Of a DNA stretch of 64,000 bases, positions 52,660-60,484 are shown one piece after another. The translations under genes and the position numbers were made by a program. Location of the stretch: the NCBI RefSeq assembly GCF_001612635.1, contig NZ_BDAV01000015.1:124001-188000 (forward strand). The letters run 5' to 3'. Positions within the stretch are counted from its first letter, which is position 1; each line of letters begins with the position of its first letter. Origin of the DNA: Nocardia africana NBRC 100379. GTDB lineage: Bacteria > Actinomycetota > Actinomycetes > Mycobacteriales > Mycobacteriaceae. The notes under the pieces were generated by a model. That model searched no databases. It saw nothing but the letters and a program-made list of their open reading frames with translations, and was not told where the DNA came from.

Positions 52660-53631
52660 TCAGTCCAGGAGCCGCAGCACCCGCTCCAGCCGGCTCCGCC
52701 ACCACGCCGTGCGCTCCGGATCGGGATGGCGGAATCGTTCCAGGAGTTCGGGATCCGGCGCCGGCGGGGTGCGCGGAACGCTCAGACAGCCGTCGACCGG
52801 GCGCAGCGAATCCGCGACCACATCGCCGGCGAACAGATTGACGGTGCCCAGTCCGCAGGCGTGATCGAGTTCCGGCAGCGCACCGGCCAGTGCGAGCTGG
52901 GCCGACAGTCCGACGCTCGTCTCCAGTGCGGAGGAGATCACGCACGGCAGCCCCGCCGCCTGCGCCACCCGCAGCGCCCGCCGCACCCCGCCGAGCGGCG
53001 TGCATTTCAGGACGGCGATGTCGGCCGCTCCGGCCACCGCGACCCGCAGCGGATCCTCGGCGCGCCGGATGGACTCGTCCGCGGCGATGGGAATGTCGAC
53101 CCGCCGCCGGACCGCCGCCAGCTCCTCGATCGTCCGGCACGGTTGCTCGGCGTATTCCAAACCCTGTGCGGCACGGTCGATCTGCCGCAGGTTCGCCACC
53201 GCCGTATCGACGTCCCACACCGCGTTGGCATCGACCCGGACGGCGCCGTCGCGGCCCAGCGCATCGCGCACGGCCGCCACCCGCTCGATATCCTCGGCGA
53301 GCGATTCGGGATGATCGGCGATCTTGACTTTCGCGGTGCGGCAACCGGATTCGGCGACGATGGCATACGCGCGCTCGGGTCCGACCGCGGGCACGGTGCA
53401 ATTGACCGGAATACGATCCCGGACCGGTTCCGGCCAACCGTCCTCGATCTGCTCGACCGTGGTGGCGAGCCAGTTCGCGGCCTCCCGGTCGTCGTATTCG
53501 ACGAACGGGCAGAACTCACCCCAGCCACGCGGTCCTTCGAGCACCATCCCTTCGCGGACGGTGATGCCGCGGAAGCGAGTCCGCAGCGGAATCGCGTACA
53601 CCAGGGCGGACGCCGGATCCAGATCGCTCAT
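52660..53631 (-). CDS. menC: o-Succinylbenzoate synthase
   Basis: A 323-residue enolase-superfamily enzyme of menaquinone synthesis, dehydrating SHCHC to OSB. Catalytic Lys pair in TAKVKIAD, metal ligands in VDANAVW (Asp), YAEQPC (Glu) and AADES (Asp), and the second catalytic Lys in VLKCTPLGG. ATG 53631 is preferred to the longer 53649 start. Other men genes are not in the window; isolated menC is normal in mycobacteria-like genomes. Confidence 0.88.
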   Translation of the reverse strand: MSDLDPASALVYAIPLRTRFRGITVREGMVLEGPRGWGEFCPFVEYDDREAANWLATTVEQIEDGWPEPVRDRIPVNCTVPAVGPERAYAIVAESGCRTAKVKIADHPESLAEDIERVAAVRDALGRDGAVRVDANAVWDVDTAVANLRQIDRAAQGLEYAEQPCRTIEELAAVRRRVDIPIAADESIRRAEDPLRVAVAGAADIAVLKCTPLGGVRRALRVAQAAGLPCVISSALETSVGLSAQLALAGALPELDHACGLGTVNLFAGDVVADSLRPVDGCLSVPRTPPAPDPELLERFRHPDPERTAWWRSRLERVLRLLD

Positions 53632-53795
53632 CCGAGCCAGCCTAACCACCGCCGTTCGGGAGACCGCGGACTACGGCTCCGAGAGGTCGGCGCCCGCTCG
53701 ACGCCGCGTCGAGCACGGCCGCCGCAACCACCGCGCAACAGCGCCGGGCCGGTGGTGCTTGCGGGCGCGGCCGGAGGAGGTTTCCATGAGTAGCT

Positions 53796-54140
53796 ATGGA
53801 GTTCCGGCCGGATCGCCCGCCGCTGCGGCGCGGCGATGCCGTGCTGAGTGTCGTGGTCTATCTGGCCGGTTGCGGTGTGGCGTGGGTGATCTGGCGTTAC
53901 GGCCTGCCGTACCGGGAGATGGCCCAGCAGCGCACTCGTCCGGGGCACAGTCATCTGCCGCCGGCCTACGCCGTGGCCTTCCTGTCCCTGGCCGGTGCGC
54001 TGCTGCTGGCCGGGCGGTGGACCGTGCGCGCGTTGCGGGAACGCCGCCCGGCCTGGCCTTACGCGCTGCTCACCCTGCCGCTGCTCGCCGAGGCGTGGCT
54101 GCTCGGTTTCGCGGCGGCGCTGGTCGTGGTGTCGGTCTGA
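53796..54140 (+). CDS. Small membrane protein of unknown function
   Basis: A 114-residue protein with three predicted membrane helices (about 16-34, 58-77, 88-112). The family is not recognised. The ribosome site GGAGGAGG is 15 nt from this ATG but only 5 nt from an out-of-frame ATG at 53786; this may be an unusual long spacing or a small indel near the start. Convergent with the thiolase gene. Confidence 0.6.
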   Translation: MEFRPDRPPLRRGDAVLSVVVYLAGCGVAWVIWRYGLPYREMAQQRTRPGHSHLPPAYAVAFLSLAGALLLAGRWTVRALRERRPAWPYALLTLPLLAEAWLLGFAAALVVVSV

Positions 54141-54143
54141 CGA

Positions 54144-55313
54144 TCACAGCCGCTCGTAGATGGTCGCGTTCGCCAAACCACCTGCCTCGCACATGGTTTG
54201 CAGTCCGAAACGGGCGCCGCGTTCGTGCAGTGCGTGGACCAGCGTGGTCGCCAGCCGCGCACCGGAGGCGCCGAGCGGATGCCCCAGCGCGATCGCGCCG
54301 CCGTTGACGTTCACCCGGGACAGATCCGCGCCGGTCTCGGAGGCCCAGGCCAGTACCACCGAGGCGAAGGCCTCGTTGACCTCGAACAGATCGATGTCGC
54401 CCAGCGACAGGCCGGAGCGCTGCAGCACCTTCCGAGTCGCCGGGATCACCGCGGTGAGCATCAGCAGTGGATCGTCGCCCGCGACCGCGAAGCTGTGCAG
54501 CCGGGCCAATGGCCGCAGGCCCAGTTGCGCGGCCTTCTCGCTGGTCATGATCAGCACCGCCGCGCTGCCGTCGTTGATCTGACTCGCGTTGGCGGCGGTC
54601 ACGTTCCAGCCGATCTCGGGGAATCGGGCGGCGTAGGCCTCGCTGTAGTAGGCGGGGCGCAGTCCGGCCAGGGTTTCCAGGGTGCTGCCGACCCGGATGC
54701 CCTCGTCGGTGCTCAACCCGGCCACCGGCGCCAGTTGTGCCTCGAAGGATCCGTTCTTCGTTGCGGCGGCGGCCTTCTCGTGACTGGCGAGCGAGAATTC
54801 GTCCATCGCGGTGCGTGAGATGCCCCAGCGTGCCGCGATCAGTTCCGCGCTGATTCCCTGCGGTACCAGCTCGTCCGGATACCGCTCGGCGAAGGCCACG
54901 CCGTTGATATCGGTCGCGCCCACCACGTTCGACCCCATCGGCACCCGGCTCATCGACTCCAGGCCGCCGGCGACGACGATGTCGTAGGCCCCGGCCAGGA
55001 CCCCCTGCGCGGCGAAGTGGGTGGCCTGCTGGCTGCTACCGCACTGCCGGTCGACCGTGGTGGCCGGAACGGACTCCGGATATCCGGCCGCGAGCGCGGC
55101 CCGGCGGGTGATGTTGACCGACTGCTCGCCGACCTGGGTGACCACGCCGCCGATGACGTCGTCGATCAGCACCGGATCGATCCCGCTGCGCCGCACGACC
55201 TCGCGCAGGCTGTGGGCGAACAGGTCGACCGGATGCAGGTCGTGCAGCGCTCCGGTGGCTTTGCCCTTCCCGATCGGGGTGCGTACGGCCTCGACGATCA
55301 CTGCGTCTCTCAT
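54144..55313 (-). CDS. Acetyl-CoA acetyltransferase-family thiolase
   Basis: A 389-residue thiolase: nucleophile Cys in DRQCGSSQQA, GLESMSRVPMG, NEAFASVVLAW, the His of GGAIALGHPLGASG, and the second Cys in TMCEAGGLA. CGGAGGAATCGCC precedes the ATG at 55313. Acts in degradative beta-oxidation-type cleavage or acetoacetyl-CoA metabolism. Divergent from an HxlR regulator with two tandem operator-like repeats between, so it is a likely regulated target. Confidence 0.93.
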   Translation of the reverse strand: MRDAVIVEAVRTPIGKGKATGALHDLHPVDLFAHSLREVVRRSGIDPVLIDDVIGGVVTQVGEQSVNITRRAALAAGYPESVPATTVDRQCGSSQQATHFAAQGVLAGAYDIVVAGGLESMSRVPMGSNVVGATDINGVAFAERYPDELVPQGISAELIAARWGISRTAMDEFSLASHEKAAAATKNGSFEAQLAPVAGLSTDEGIRVGSTLETLAGLRPAYYSEAYAARFPEIGWNVTAANASQINDGSAAVLIMTSEKAAQLGLRPLARLHSFAVAGDDPLLMLTAVIPATRKVLQRSGLSLGDIDLFEVNEAFASVVLAWASETGADLSRVNVNGGAIALGHPLGASGARLATTLVHALHERGARFGLQTMCEAGGLANATIYERL

Positions 55314-55347
55314 GGCGATTCCTCCGGTATCGCGCCGTTGCGACAAT

Positions 55348-55403
55348 CTGACTTAGTCGCCCTAAAGTCAGGCTAGGAGCTGACATTAGTTATGGCAAGT
55401 CAG
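55348..55403. promoter_or_regulatory. Two tandem operators CTGACwT-N10-AAGTCAG
   Basis: Four half-sites form two 24-bp inverted repeats of identical geometry: CTGACTT 55348-55354 with AAGTCAG 55365-55371, and CTGACAT 55380-55386 with AAGTCAG 55397-55403. Centres are 32 bp apart, three helical turns. They lie between the thiolase and HxlR starts and reach to within 8-20 nt of the HxlR start. Confidence 0.75.
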
Positions 55404-55422
55404 AGTTGGTATGATCGTCGTC

Positions 55423-55953
55423 ATGCCCGTGAAGCTGGAAGGACCCCTGCGTGACCTGAATTCGTGGAAGCCGGACGGCTGTTCCATCGTGAAGGCGCTG
55501 GATATCGTCGGCGCACGCTCGGCGATGCTGATTCTGCGCGAATCCATCTACGGCACCACCCGCTTCGACGGTTTCGCTGCGCGGGTGGGTATCACCGACG
55601 CCGCCGCGGCCGCCGCGCTGCGCAAACTGACCGACGCCGGGCTGCTGCGCAAACAGCCCTATCGCGAGGAGGGTAAGCGCACCCGCAACGAGTACGTGCT
55701 CACCGATATGGGCCGGGATCTGGTGCCGGCGATCTTCGCGCTGTGGCAGTGGGGTGACAAATATCTGCAGGGCGGGGTGCCGCCGCTGGAGCGGGTCGAG
55801 GACACCACCGGTGAACCGGTGCGGGTGGAATTGCGCGGCGCCGGTGGCGGCGAAATCGGACTGGAGGACATCCGGATCCGTGTGAACAAGGATTGGCGCC
55901 GCCCGCCCCCGAACACCGGAAAGCATTCGGGGGCAGTCGGTTTCGGCGACTAG
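55423..55953 (+). CDS. HxlR-family transcriptional regulator
   Basis: A 176-residue regulator from ATG 55423 (ATG 55411 is also in frame; neither has a clear ribosome site). The winged HTH contains CSIVKALDIVGARSAMLILRE, GFAARVGITDAAAAAALRKL and the wing EGKRTRNEYVLTDMGRDLVP. The C-terminal extension beyond the usual 110-residue HxlR core has no known domain. It probably represses itself and the thiolase gene. Its stop shares the palindrome CTAG with the stop of the convergent ATPase gene. Confidence 0.9.
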   Translation: MPVKLEGPLRDLNSWKPDGCSIVKALDIVGARSAMLILRESIYGTTRFDGFAARVGITDAAAAAALRKLTDAGLLRKQPYREEGKRTRNEYVLTDMGRDLVPAIFALWQWGDKYLQGGVPPLERVEDTTGEPVRVELRGAGGGEIGLEDIRIRVNKDWRRPPPNTGKHSGAVGFGD

Positions 55954-57029
55954 GTCAGTCGCCGGCCGCCGGCCGGATCGAAGAAGTAGGTGTGCTCCGC
56001 ATCCGTGGTGAGCGTCAGCTTGTCGCCCTTCTGCGGCGGATTGCGCCAGTCGGCGCGGGCGACGATCGTCTGATCCCCGCCGGCCTCACCCAGGGTGCGG
56101 CCGTAGATGTAGGCATCCGAACCCAGCTCCTCGACCACATCGATCTCCATGGCGATGCCGTCGGAACCGCCGGCCAGGTCGAAATGCTCCGGCCGGATGC
56201 CGACCACCACGGTCTCGCCCGCGGCATCGGCCACCGCGCGCGGAAGCGCGATCGACTGTCCGCCGAGGGTCACCGAACCGTCCGACACCGGCAGGGTGAA
56301 CAGATTCATCGCCGGTGAGCCCATGAAGCCCGCGACGAACAGATTCGCCGGATCCCGATAGAGATCGCGGGGCGAGGCGCACTGCTGCAGCAGTCCGTCC
56401 TTGAGGACCGCGACCCGGTCGCCCATGGTCATCGCCTCGACCTGGTCGTGGGTGACGTAGACGGTGGTGGTGCCGAGCCGGCGCTGCAACTGGGCGATCT
56501 GCGTGCGGGTCTGCACGCGCAGTTTCGCATCCAGATTCGACAGCGGCTCGTCCATCAGGAACACCTGCGGCTGGCGCACGATCGCGCGACCCATCGCGAC
56601 CCGCTGCCGCTGACCGCCGGACAACGCCTTGGGCTTGCGGTCCAGGAATTCCTGCAGGTCGAGCAGTTTTGCCGCCTCCAGCACGCGCTGGTTGCGCTCG
56701 GCCTTGCCGACCTTGGCCATCTTCAGCGCGAAACCCATGTTCTCCGCGACCGTCATATGCGGATAGAGCGCGTAGTTCTGGAAGACCATTGCGATATCGC
56801 GCTGTTTGGGTTCGGCGTCGGTGACATCCTTCTCACCGATCAGGATGCGGCCGTCGTCGACCTCCTCGAGGCCGGCCAGCATGCGCAGCGAGGTCGATTT
56901 GCCGCATCCCGACGGTCCGACCAGTACCAGGAATTCGCCGTCGGCGATCTCGAGATTCAGCTTGTCGACGGCGGGTTTGGTGCCACCCGGGTAGAGCCGG
57001 GTGGCGTGGTCGAAGGTGACCGTGGCCAT
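55950..57029 (-). CDS. ABC transporter ATPase, MalK/UgpC/SugC type
   Basis: A 359-residue ATPase with Walker A GPSGCGKST (38-46), signature LSGGQRQRVAMGRA, Walker B VFLMDEPLSNLDAKLR and switch VTHDQ, followed by the C-terminal MOI/OB regulatory domain (about 240-355, with VVVGIRPEHFDLA). This extended class energises carbohydrate importers and can serve several of them. No permease genes flank it; the ATPase-less importer lies 6 kb away at 46773-50031 and is a plausible partner. ATG at 57029. Confidence 0.93.
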   Translation of the reverse strand: MATVTFDHATRLYPGGTKPAVDKLNLEIADGEFLVLVGPSGCGKSTSLRMLAGLEEVDDGRILIGEKDVTDAEPKQRDIAMVFQNYALYPHMTVAENMGFALKMAKVGKAERNQRVLEAAKLLDLQEFLDRKPKALSGGQRQRVAMGRAIVRQPQVFLMDEPLSNLDAKLRVQTRTQIAQLQRRLGTTTVYVTHDQVEAMTMGDRVAVLKDGLLQQCASPRDLYRDPANLFVAGFMGSPAMNLFTLPVSDGSVTLGGQSIALPRAVADAAGETVVVGIRPEHFDLAGGSDGIAMEIDVVEELGSDAYIYGRTLGEAGGDQTIVARADWRNPPQKGDKLTLTTDAEHTYFFDPAGGRRLT

Positions 57030-57570
57030 GGTGAATCAATCCCTTCACCGGCAGGAACGTGCCGGACGATCCGAGTAGAGGGGGCGGTGCGCGCCCCACA
57101 GTAACCCAGCGCCCCGAACTCGAGTTCTGTGTCCGCCGGACTCGAGAGCCGGCGCGGAAATCGTTCCCGCGCCGTAGGCGTAGCCGGCGCCCTGGATATC
57201 CTGGTCCGGAACGACGGCGCCACAGTGTGCAGTGCGAAGGTCACGCTTTCGTTCACATCCGAGGAATGGGGTGCGTTCGTGAAGGGCGTCGCGGACGGCT
57301 GAGGAAATCCCGCGGCGAACGCGTCGCGGTTGGCCGAGTGCGCTCGGTTCAGTCGCGACAACGTCTATACCGTGAGCACTCCGGAAATGTGCAGCAGTGG
57401 TTCGTCGTATCCGGGGCTGAGATTTGTTCGACCAGACTCCCCCTCAGGAACAACAGTTGAACTCGGCCCAATCGAAACCCTATGGGCGCAAACCAGATCA
57501 AGCCTACGCTGTTGCGTTCCGTACCCGACTGTCGCTATGTTGATGTCGAGATACACAGAAGGGGGCTCGC
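57030..57570. other. 540-bp intergenic stretch at island boundary
   Basis: No intact gene. It holds the DUF397 relic at 57165-57302. From about 57400 the base composition drops noticeably below that of the flanking genes, marking the start of the toxin island. Confidence 0.5.
57165..57302 (+). pseudogene. DUF397 gene relic
   Basis: The frame ending at TGA 57300-57302 reads ALDILVRNDG and then LSFTSEEWGAFVKGVADG, which matches the C-terminal half of DUF397 proteins, small partners of XRE/DUF5753 regulators in actinobacteria. Upstream the similarity fades and the conserved N-terminal W.KSS block is missing, and no start with a ribosome site is in frame. Judged a decayed remnant. Confidence 0.5.
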
Positions 57571-57645
57571 GTGTCGACTGAGTTGGGCACGCCCGGAACA
57601 CATTTCGCGATGGTTCCAGGCGTAGTGAGAATGAGCGGTGGCTGA
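57571..57645 (+). pseudogene. 24-codon ORF, probable scar of a deleted WXG100 gene pair
   Basis: GTG-initiated with AGAAGGGGG 5 nt upstream. Its first half (VSTE...FAMVP) aligns with the N-terminus of the WXG100 gene at 60239 (VSVE...FAMVP), including the leader DNA. Its end, RMSGG-stop, equals the C-terminus of the other WXG100 protein (59599). The toxin start follows 5 nt later. The simplest reading is an in-frame deletion from early in the first WXG100 gene to the last codons of the second. Confidence 0.55.
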
Positions 57646-57650
57646 ACTCG

Positions 57651-59105
57651 GTGGGAGCAATCTCGCCGCAGTCCTATGAGAGCGCGGCAAAGAACTGCTA
57701 CGACTTGTCGGAAAAATTCCAGACCGTATACAATTCGTTGCAAAGCGTACTCTTGGAAACCAGCGCGATGGCCGGTGGCTATCAGGCGGTCAAGTCATGG
57801 TCCAAAGCTTACGACGACCGCTCCGCCGCAGTGACGCTCGTGGCGACCAACTTCGCGCGGGCACTGCAACACTTCGGGGACGTATTGACTGCGGCCGGCT
57901 ATAACTGGAAGTGCGCGGAGTATAAAGCGAATCACAATCCCAACAAGGGCGACCCGCCATCGTTGCCGAGCGGTTTCCCTTCGGAGCTGCCCTACGGCTC
58001 AGGGATAGTTACCGGTGTCGCGTCATCCGGGACCCAAAGCCACGGACTGGAGACAGACTGGGCCGAACTGCAAAACAAGGTGACCGCGCTGGTCTCAGGC
58101 GGAGAAGTCCCTGACGGGGACACGGAAAAGCTCGCAAGCGCGGCAACCGCATGGAAGACATTCGCTGAGTCAGACCCTGTATATGGCGGGACGGGACGAC
58201 TATTAGCGGTCGCCGCGGGCCTGCAACGCGGCTATGGAGCCAACCCCCCAGCCGACATACCCAACCACGTAGACCACCTACACACGCTCGCGCAGAGCCT
58301 CCGCGAGATCGAAGCCGCTGCCCGCGACATAGCGACCGCAGTCGATACCCACAAGACGGCTTTGACCACGATGCGTTCGGATATGAACACCCAATTCGCC
58401 ATGGTGGTGGTCGTCACCTCCATCCAGATCGGGCGTTCGATGGTGCGGGTCAAAGCGCCACCAACGAAGCAAAAGAAGCCGAGTGAGAAACCGATACCCA
58501 GCGATAGCCGAGAAGAGAACGACTTCCTGGACCAGGCTGCCGGAGCGTTGGCCGGCCCCGCCAATACATTTCTCACAGCGCTCGAGGGGTTCATCTTTAC
58601 GGTCGCTGTCCTGACGACGGGCGGATTACCGGCCATTGCCGGACTACCGGTATTGTTGACCGAAATAGACCCCAATAAGAAGGATGGTACTGATCAGGGC
58701 CGGCCCGCATTCAACGGAGCGGATGAGGCCCAAAAAGTCCGAGATCGCCTGGGCGCAAGCGGAGAGGCAATCGGGAAGAAGCGCAATGTCGCAGTCGCTC
58801 GGGGCGAGATCGATGGCCAGGAAGTCAGCCTGGACGCGGTCAGCGGCACAAACTCGCCGACGAGTACCGTTCCTACGCCGGAGAACCCGGTCCTCGAGCC
58901 GCAATCGGAGGACGGGTCTGTCGCCCGGCCTACTGATTCCGAGTTCAAGATCCTCGATAACCTGGCACAACAACTCCGCCCGGGCGCCAAGGGTACTATC
59001 AACTTGTATACTGAGCGCCCGCCCTGCGACTCTTGCCTCAATGTTATCGAGCAATTCAAGCACAAATATCCCGGAGTAGAGGTTGTGGTTACCTATGGCG
59101 AGTGA
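57651..59105 (+). CDS. Polymorphic toxin: WXG100-like N-terminus, C-terminal deaminase domain
   Basis: A 484-residue protein from GTG 57651. The N-terminal helical region (about 1-95, ISPQSYESAAKNCYDLSEKF) resembles WXG100/LXG-type type VII secretion domains. A helical middle (130-260) and hydrophobic segments (about 249-262, 312-336) follow. The C-terminal 105 residues resemble the BURPS668_1122 type of bacterial deaminase toxins (Pfam PF14424): GEIDGQEVSLDAVSG strands, DSEFKILDNLA (Glu431 as proton shuttle) and RPPCDSC (Cys459, Cys462 as zinc ligands). Asp429 stands where canonical deaminases have His. The stop overlaps the SUKH immunity gene. Expected to deaminate nucleic acid or nucleotide bases in rival cells; the family call is from motifs only. 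Confidence 0.8.
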   Translation: MGAISPQSYESAAKNCYDLSEKFQTVYNSLQSVLLETSAMAGGYQAVKSWSKAYDDRSAAVTLVATNFARALQHFGDVLTAAGYNWKCAEYKANHNPNKGDPPSLPSGFPSELPYGSGIVTGVASSGTQSHGLETDWAELQNKVTALVSGGEVPDGDTEKLASAATAWKTFAESDPVYGGTGRLLAVAAGLQRGYGANPPADIPNHVDHLHTLAQSLREIEAAARDIATAVDTHKTALTTMRSDMNTQFAMVVVVTSIQIGRSMVRVKAPPTKQKKPSEKPIPSDSREENDFLDQAAGALAGPANTFLTALEGFIFTVAVLTTGGLPAIAGLPVLLTEIDPNKKDGTDQGRPAFNGADEAQKVRDRLGASGEAIGKKRNVAVARGEIDGQEVSLDAVSGTNSPTSTVPTPENPVLEPQSEDGSVARPTDSEFKILDNLAQQLRPGAKGTINLYTERPPCDSCLNVIEQFKHKYPGVEVVVTYGE

Positions 59106-59589
59106 TGCTAGCAGGCAAGATATAGAATCGTTCGGTAGAGAGCTGTTGGAATCCGGGTTTGCGACCCGGGAATCGATCATCGGATGTAATGCCGAAGAGA
59201 TAGCGCAAGTGTACGCGGTTGCCCCCGTTGGATTCCCTGTTCCGGGCGAGTATCATGCCTTTCTCGAACATATGGGCAAGAAGGCCGGTACCCTTTTCAG
59301 AGGAACTGACTTATTCTTTCCGCAGATGCTTGACTCCAGAGATGCGGCGGTAGACATCTCCGGTGAGGGGCTGTCTTTGGACGATCGTTTCTTCTTCGGC
59401 GATCACCAAGGTTATAAAGTCTATTTCTTCAAGCTGGGGTCGGAGGCTGTCTATACCTACCAAGAGGGGGATCCCGAGGAAACGAAGCTTGCGGACGGGT
59501 TCATCGCATTCCTGCGGCAGTCCTGGAACGTCCAGCGGAAACTTCGCGAGTCCACGACGGCGATGCGCAATCAGAGCGAGCGACCGTGA
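59095..59589 (+). CDS. SUKH (SMI1/KNR4) family immunity protein
   Basis: About 164 residues from ATG 59095, overlapping the toxin stop by 11 nt. VPGEYHAFLEHMGKKAGTLFRGTDLFFP is the SUKH core, with DRFFFGDHQGYKVYFFKLG and VYTYQEGDPE matching the SMI1 pattern. SUKH proteins neutralise nuclease and deaminase toxins of polymorphic systems; the immediate overlap makes this the cognate antidote. Codon use is less GC-rich than in the flanking chromosome. Confidence 0.87.
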   Translation: MASDASRQDIESFGRELLESGFATRESIIGCNAEEIAQVYAVAPVGFPVPGEYHAFLEHMGKKAGTLFRGTDLFFPQMLDSRDAAVDISGEGLSLDDRFFFGDHQGYKVYFFKLGSEAVYTYQEGDPEETKLADGFIAFLRQSWNVQRKLRESTTAMRNQSERP

Positions 59590-59598
59590 CCATGGGGG

Positions 59599-59901
59599 TT
59601 ACCCGCCGCTCATCCTGAGATTGATGTCCTGCGCTTCCTGGTAGGCGGTGCGGGCGGTTCGGATGGCGGCGTGCATGGTAGTGAGGCCCTCGACGACTTC
59701 GGCGGCTCCCGGGGCCCATTCCTGGTAGGCCTGGTGCTGCGCGTCGGCGGCTTTGCCATGCCAGGTTTGCTGGATGGCCGCGATGCGCTGGTCGATGCCG
59801 TCGAGGCTATCGGTGAGGAAACCGATGAATCCGTCGGCGCGAGAGACGAGTTGGTCGAGGTCATCGAGGTCGAAGCTGAAGTCGCGGGAATAGTCGGTCA
59901 T
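59599..59901 (-). CDS. WXG100-family type VII secretion partner protein
   Basis: A 100-residue Esx-like protein: helix-turn-helix hairpin with WHG (WxG) in QQTWHGKAADAQHQAYQEW and a C-terminal INLRMSGG. The ATG at 59901 overlaps the stop (TGATG) of the preceding, broken WXG100 gene, so the two were translated as a coupled pair, as for EsxA/EsxB heterodimers. It is convergent with the SUKH gene, 9 nt apart. No secretion-machine genes are in the window. Confidence 0.88.
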   Translation of the reverse strand: MTDYSRDFSFDLDDLDQLVSRADGFIGFLTDSLDGIDQRIAAIQQTWHGKAADAQHQAYQEWAPGAAEVVEGLTTMHAAIRTARTAYQEAQDINLRMSGG

Positions 59902-60239
59902 CACATATTCAGGATCGATAGGTCGAGGCTGTGAAAGGTAGACGCGCCTGCGGTGTCCTGGTGGGCGATGATTTTGCTGGTGACCCCGAGCAGGGCAGCC
60001 ATGGCGGCGAGAGCATCGAGAACATCGGCGGCACCTTATTTCGTTTCGGTCCACCCGCTATCGAAGGACTCCGCGGCGGTGCCGGTCCAGGTGGTGAGGA
60101 CGGCGACGACCTCGCGATCGAGGGTGTTCAGCCCATCGATGAGTGATTCGGCAACTTGCTGGATGTAGCTGCCGGCATCGGTGACCTCGTCCGGCACCAT
60201 TGCGAAAACCTGTTCAGGCGAACTCGATTCAACAGACAC
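59901..60239 (-). pseudogene. WXG100 gene interrupted by an in-frame TAA
   Basis: GTG 60239 (AGAGGGGG upstream) opens a frame with WTGTAAESFDSGW (WxG) that stops after 67 codons at TAA 60036-60038. Read through that codon, the frame continues as GAADVLDALAAMAALLGVTSK to LDLSILNM and stops at TGA 59901-59903, which overlaps the next WXG100 start. The full 112-residue product is what nocardial WXG100 proteins look like. Thus one nonsense codon breaks an otherwise intact gene; truncated product, recent mutation or sequencing error are all possible. Confidence 0.8.
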
Positions 60240-60484
60240 ATAGCCCCCTCTTCTCGGCATACTATCACCCGACGCTAGCTAGCGGGGCCTTTCCAGACAG
60301 AGGGTGTAGAGGCGGACGGCGGTAGCGGTGGCGCAGTGGCTGCCTGCGACCTCGCGATGATTCGGTCCTGGACTGTCCGGATAGCAGGTCCTTCAGAGTG
60401 AAGCCGGACGTGTTGTAGACGAGTAGCCTCGTCAAGGGCCGCTGACCGGCCGCGAGAGCACCTCACGAGACGAAGGAGCATCGG
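60240..60484. other. 245-bp intergenic stretch
   Basis: No gene seen. On the minus strand TAGTAT just before the WXG100 ribosome site could be a -10 element. The plus-strand end carries GAAGGAG, the ribosome site of the oxidoreductase at 60485. Confidence 0.4.

Noticed and set aside
60275..60481. A 68-codon minus frame before the oxidoreductase gene
   Set aside because: Basic, low-complexity sequence with no ribosome site or similarity to anything recognisable.
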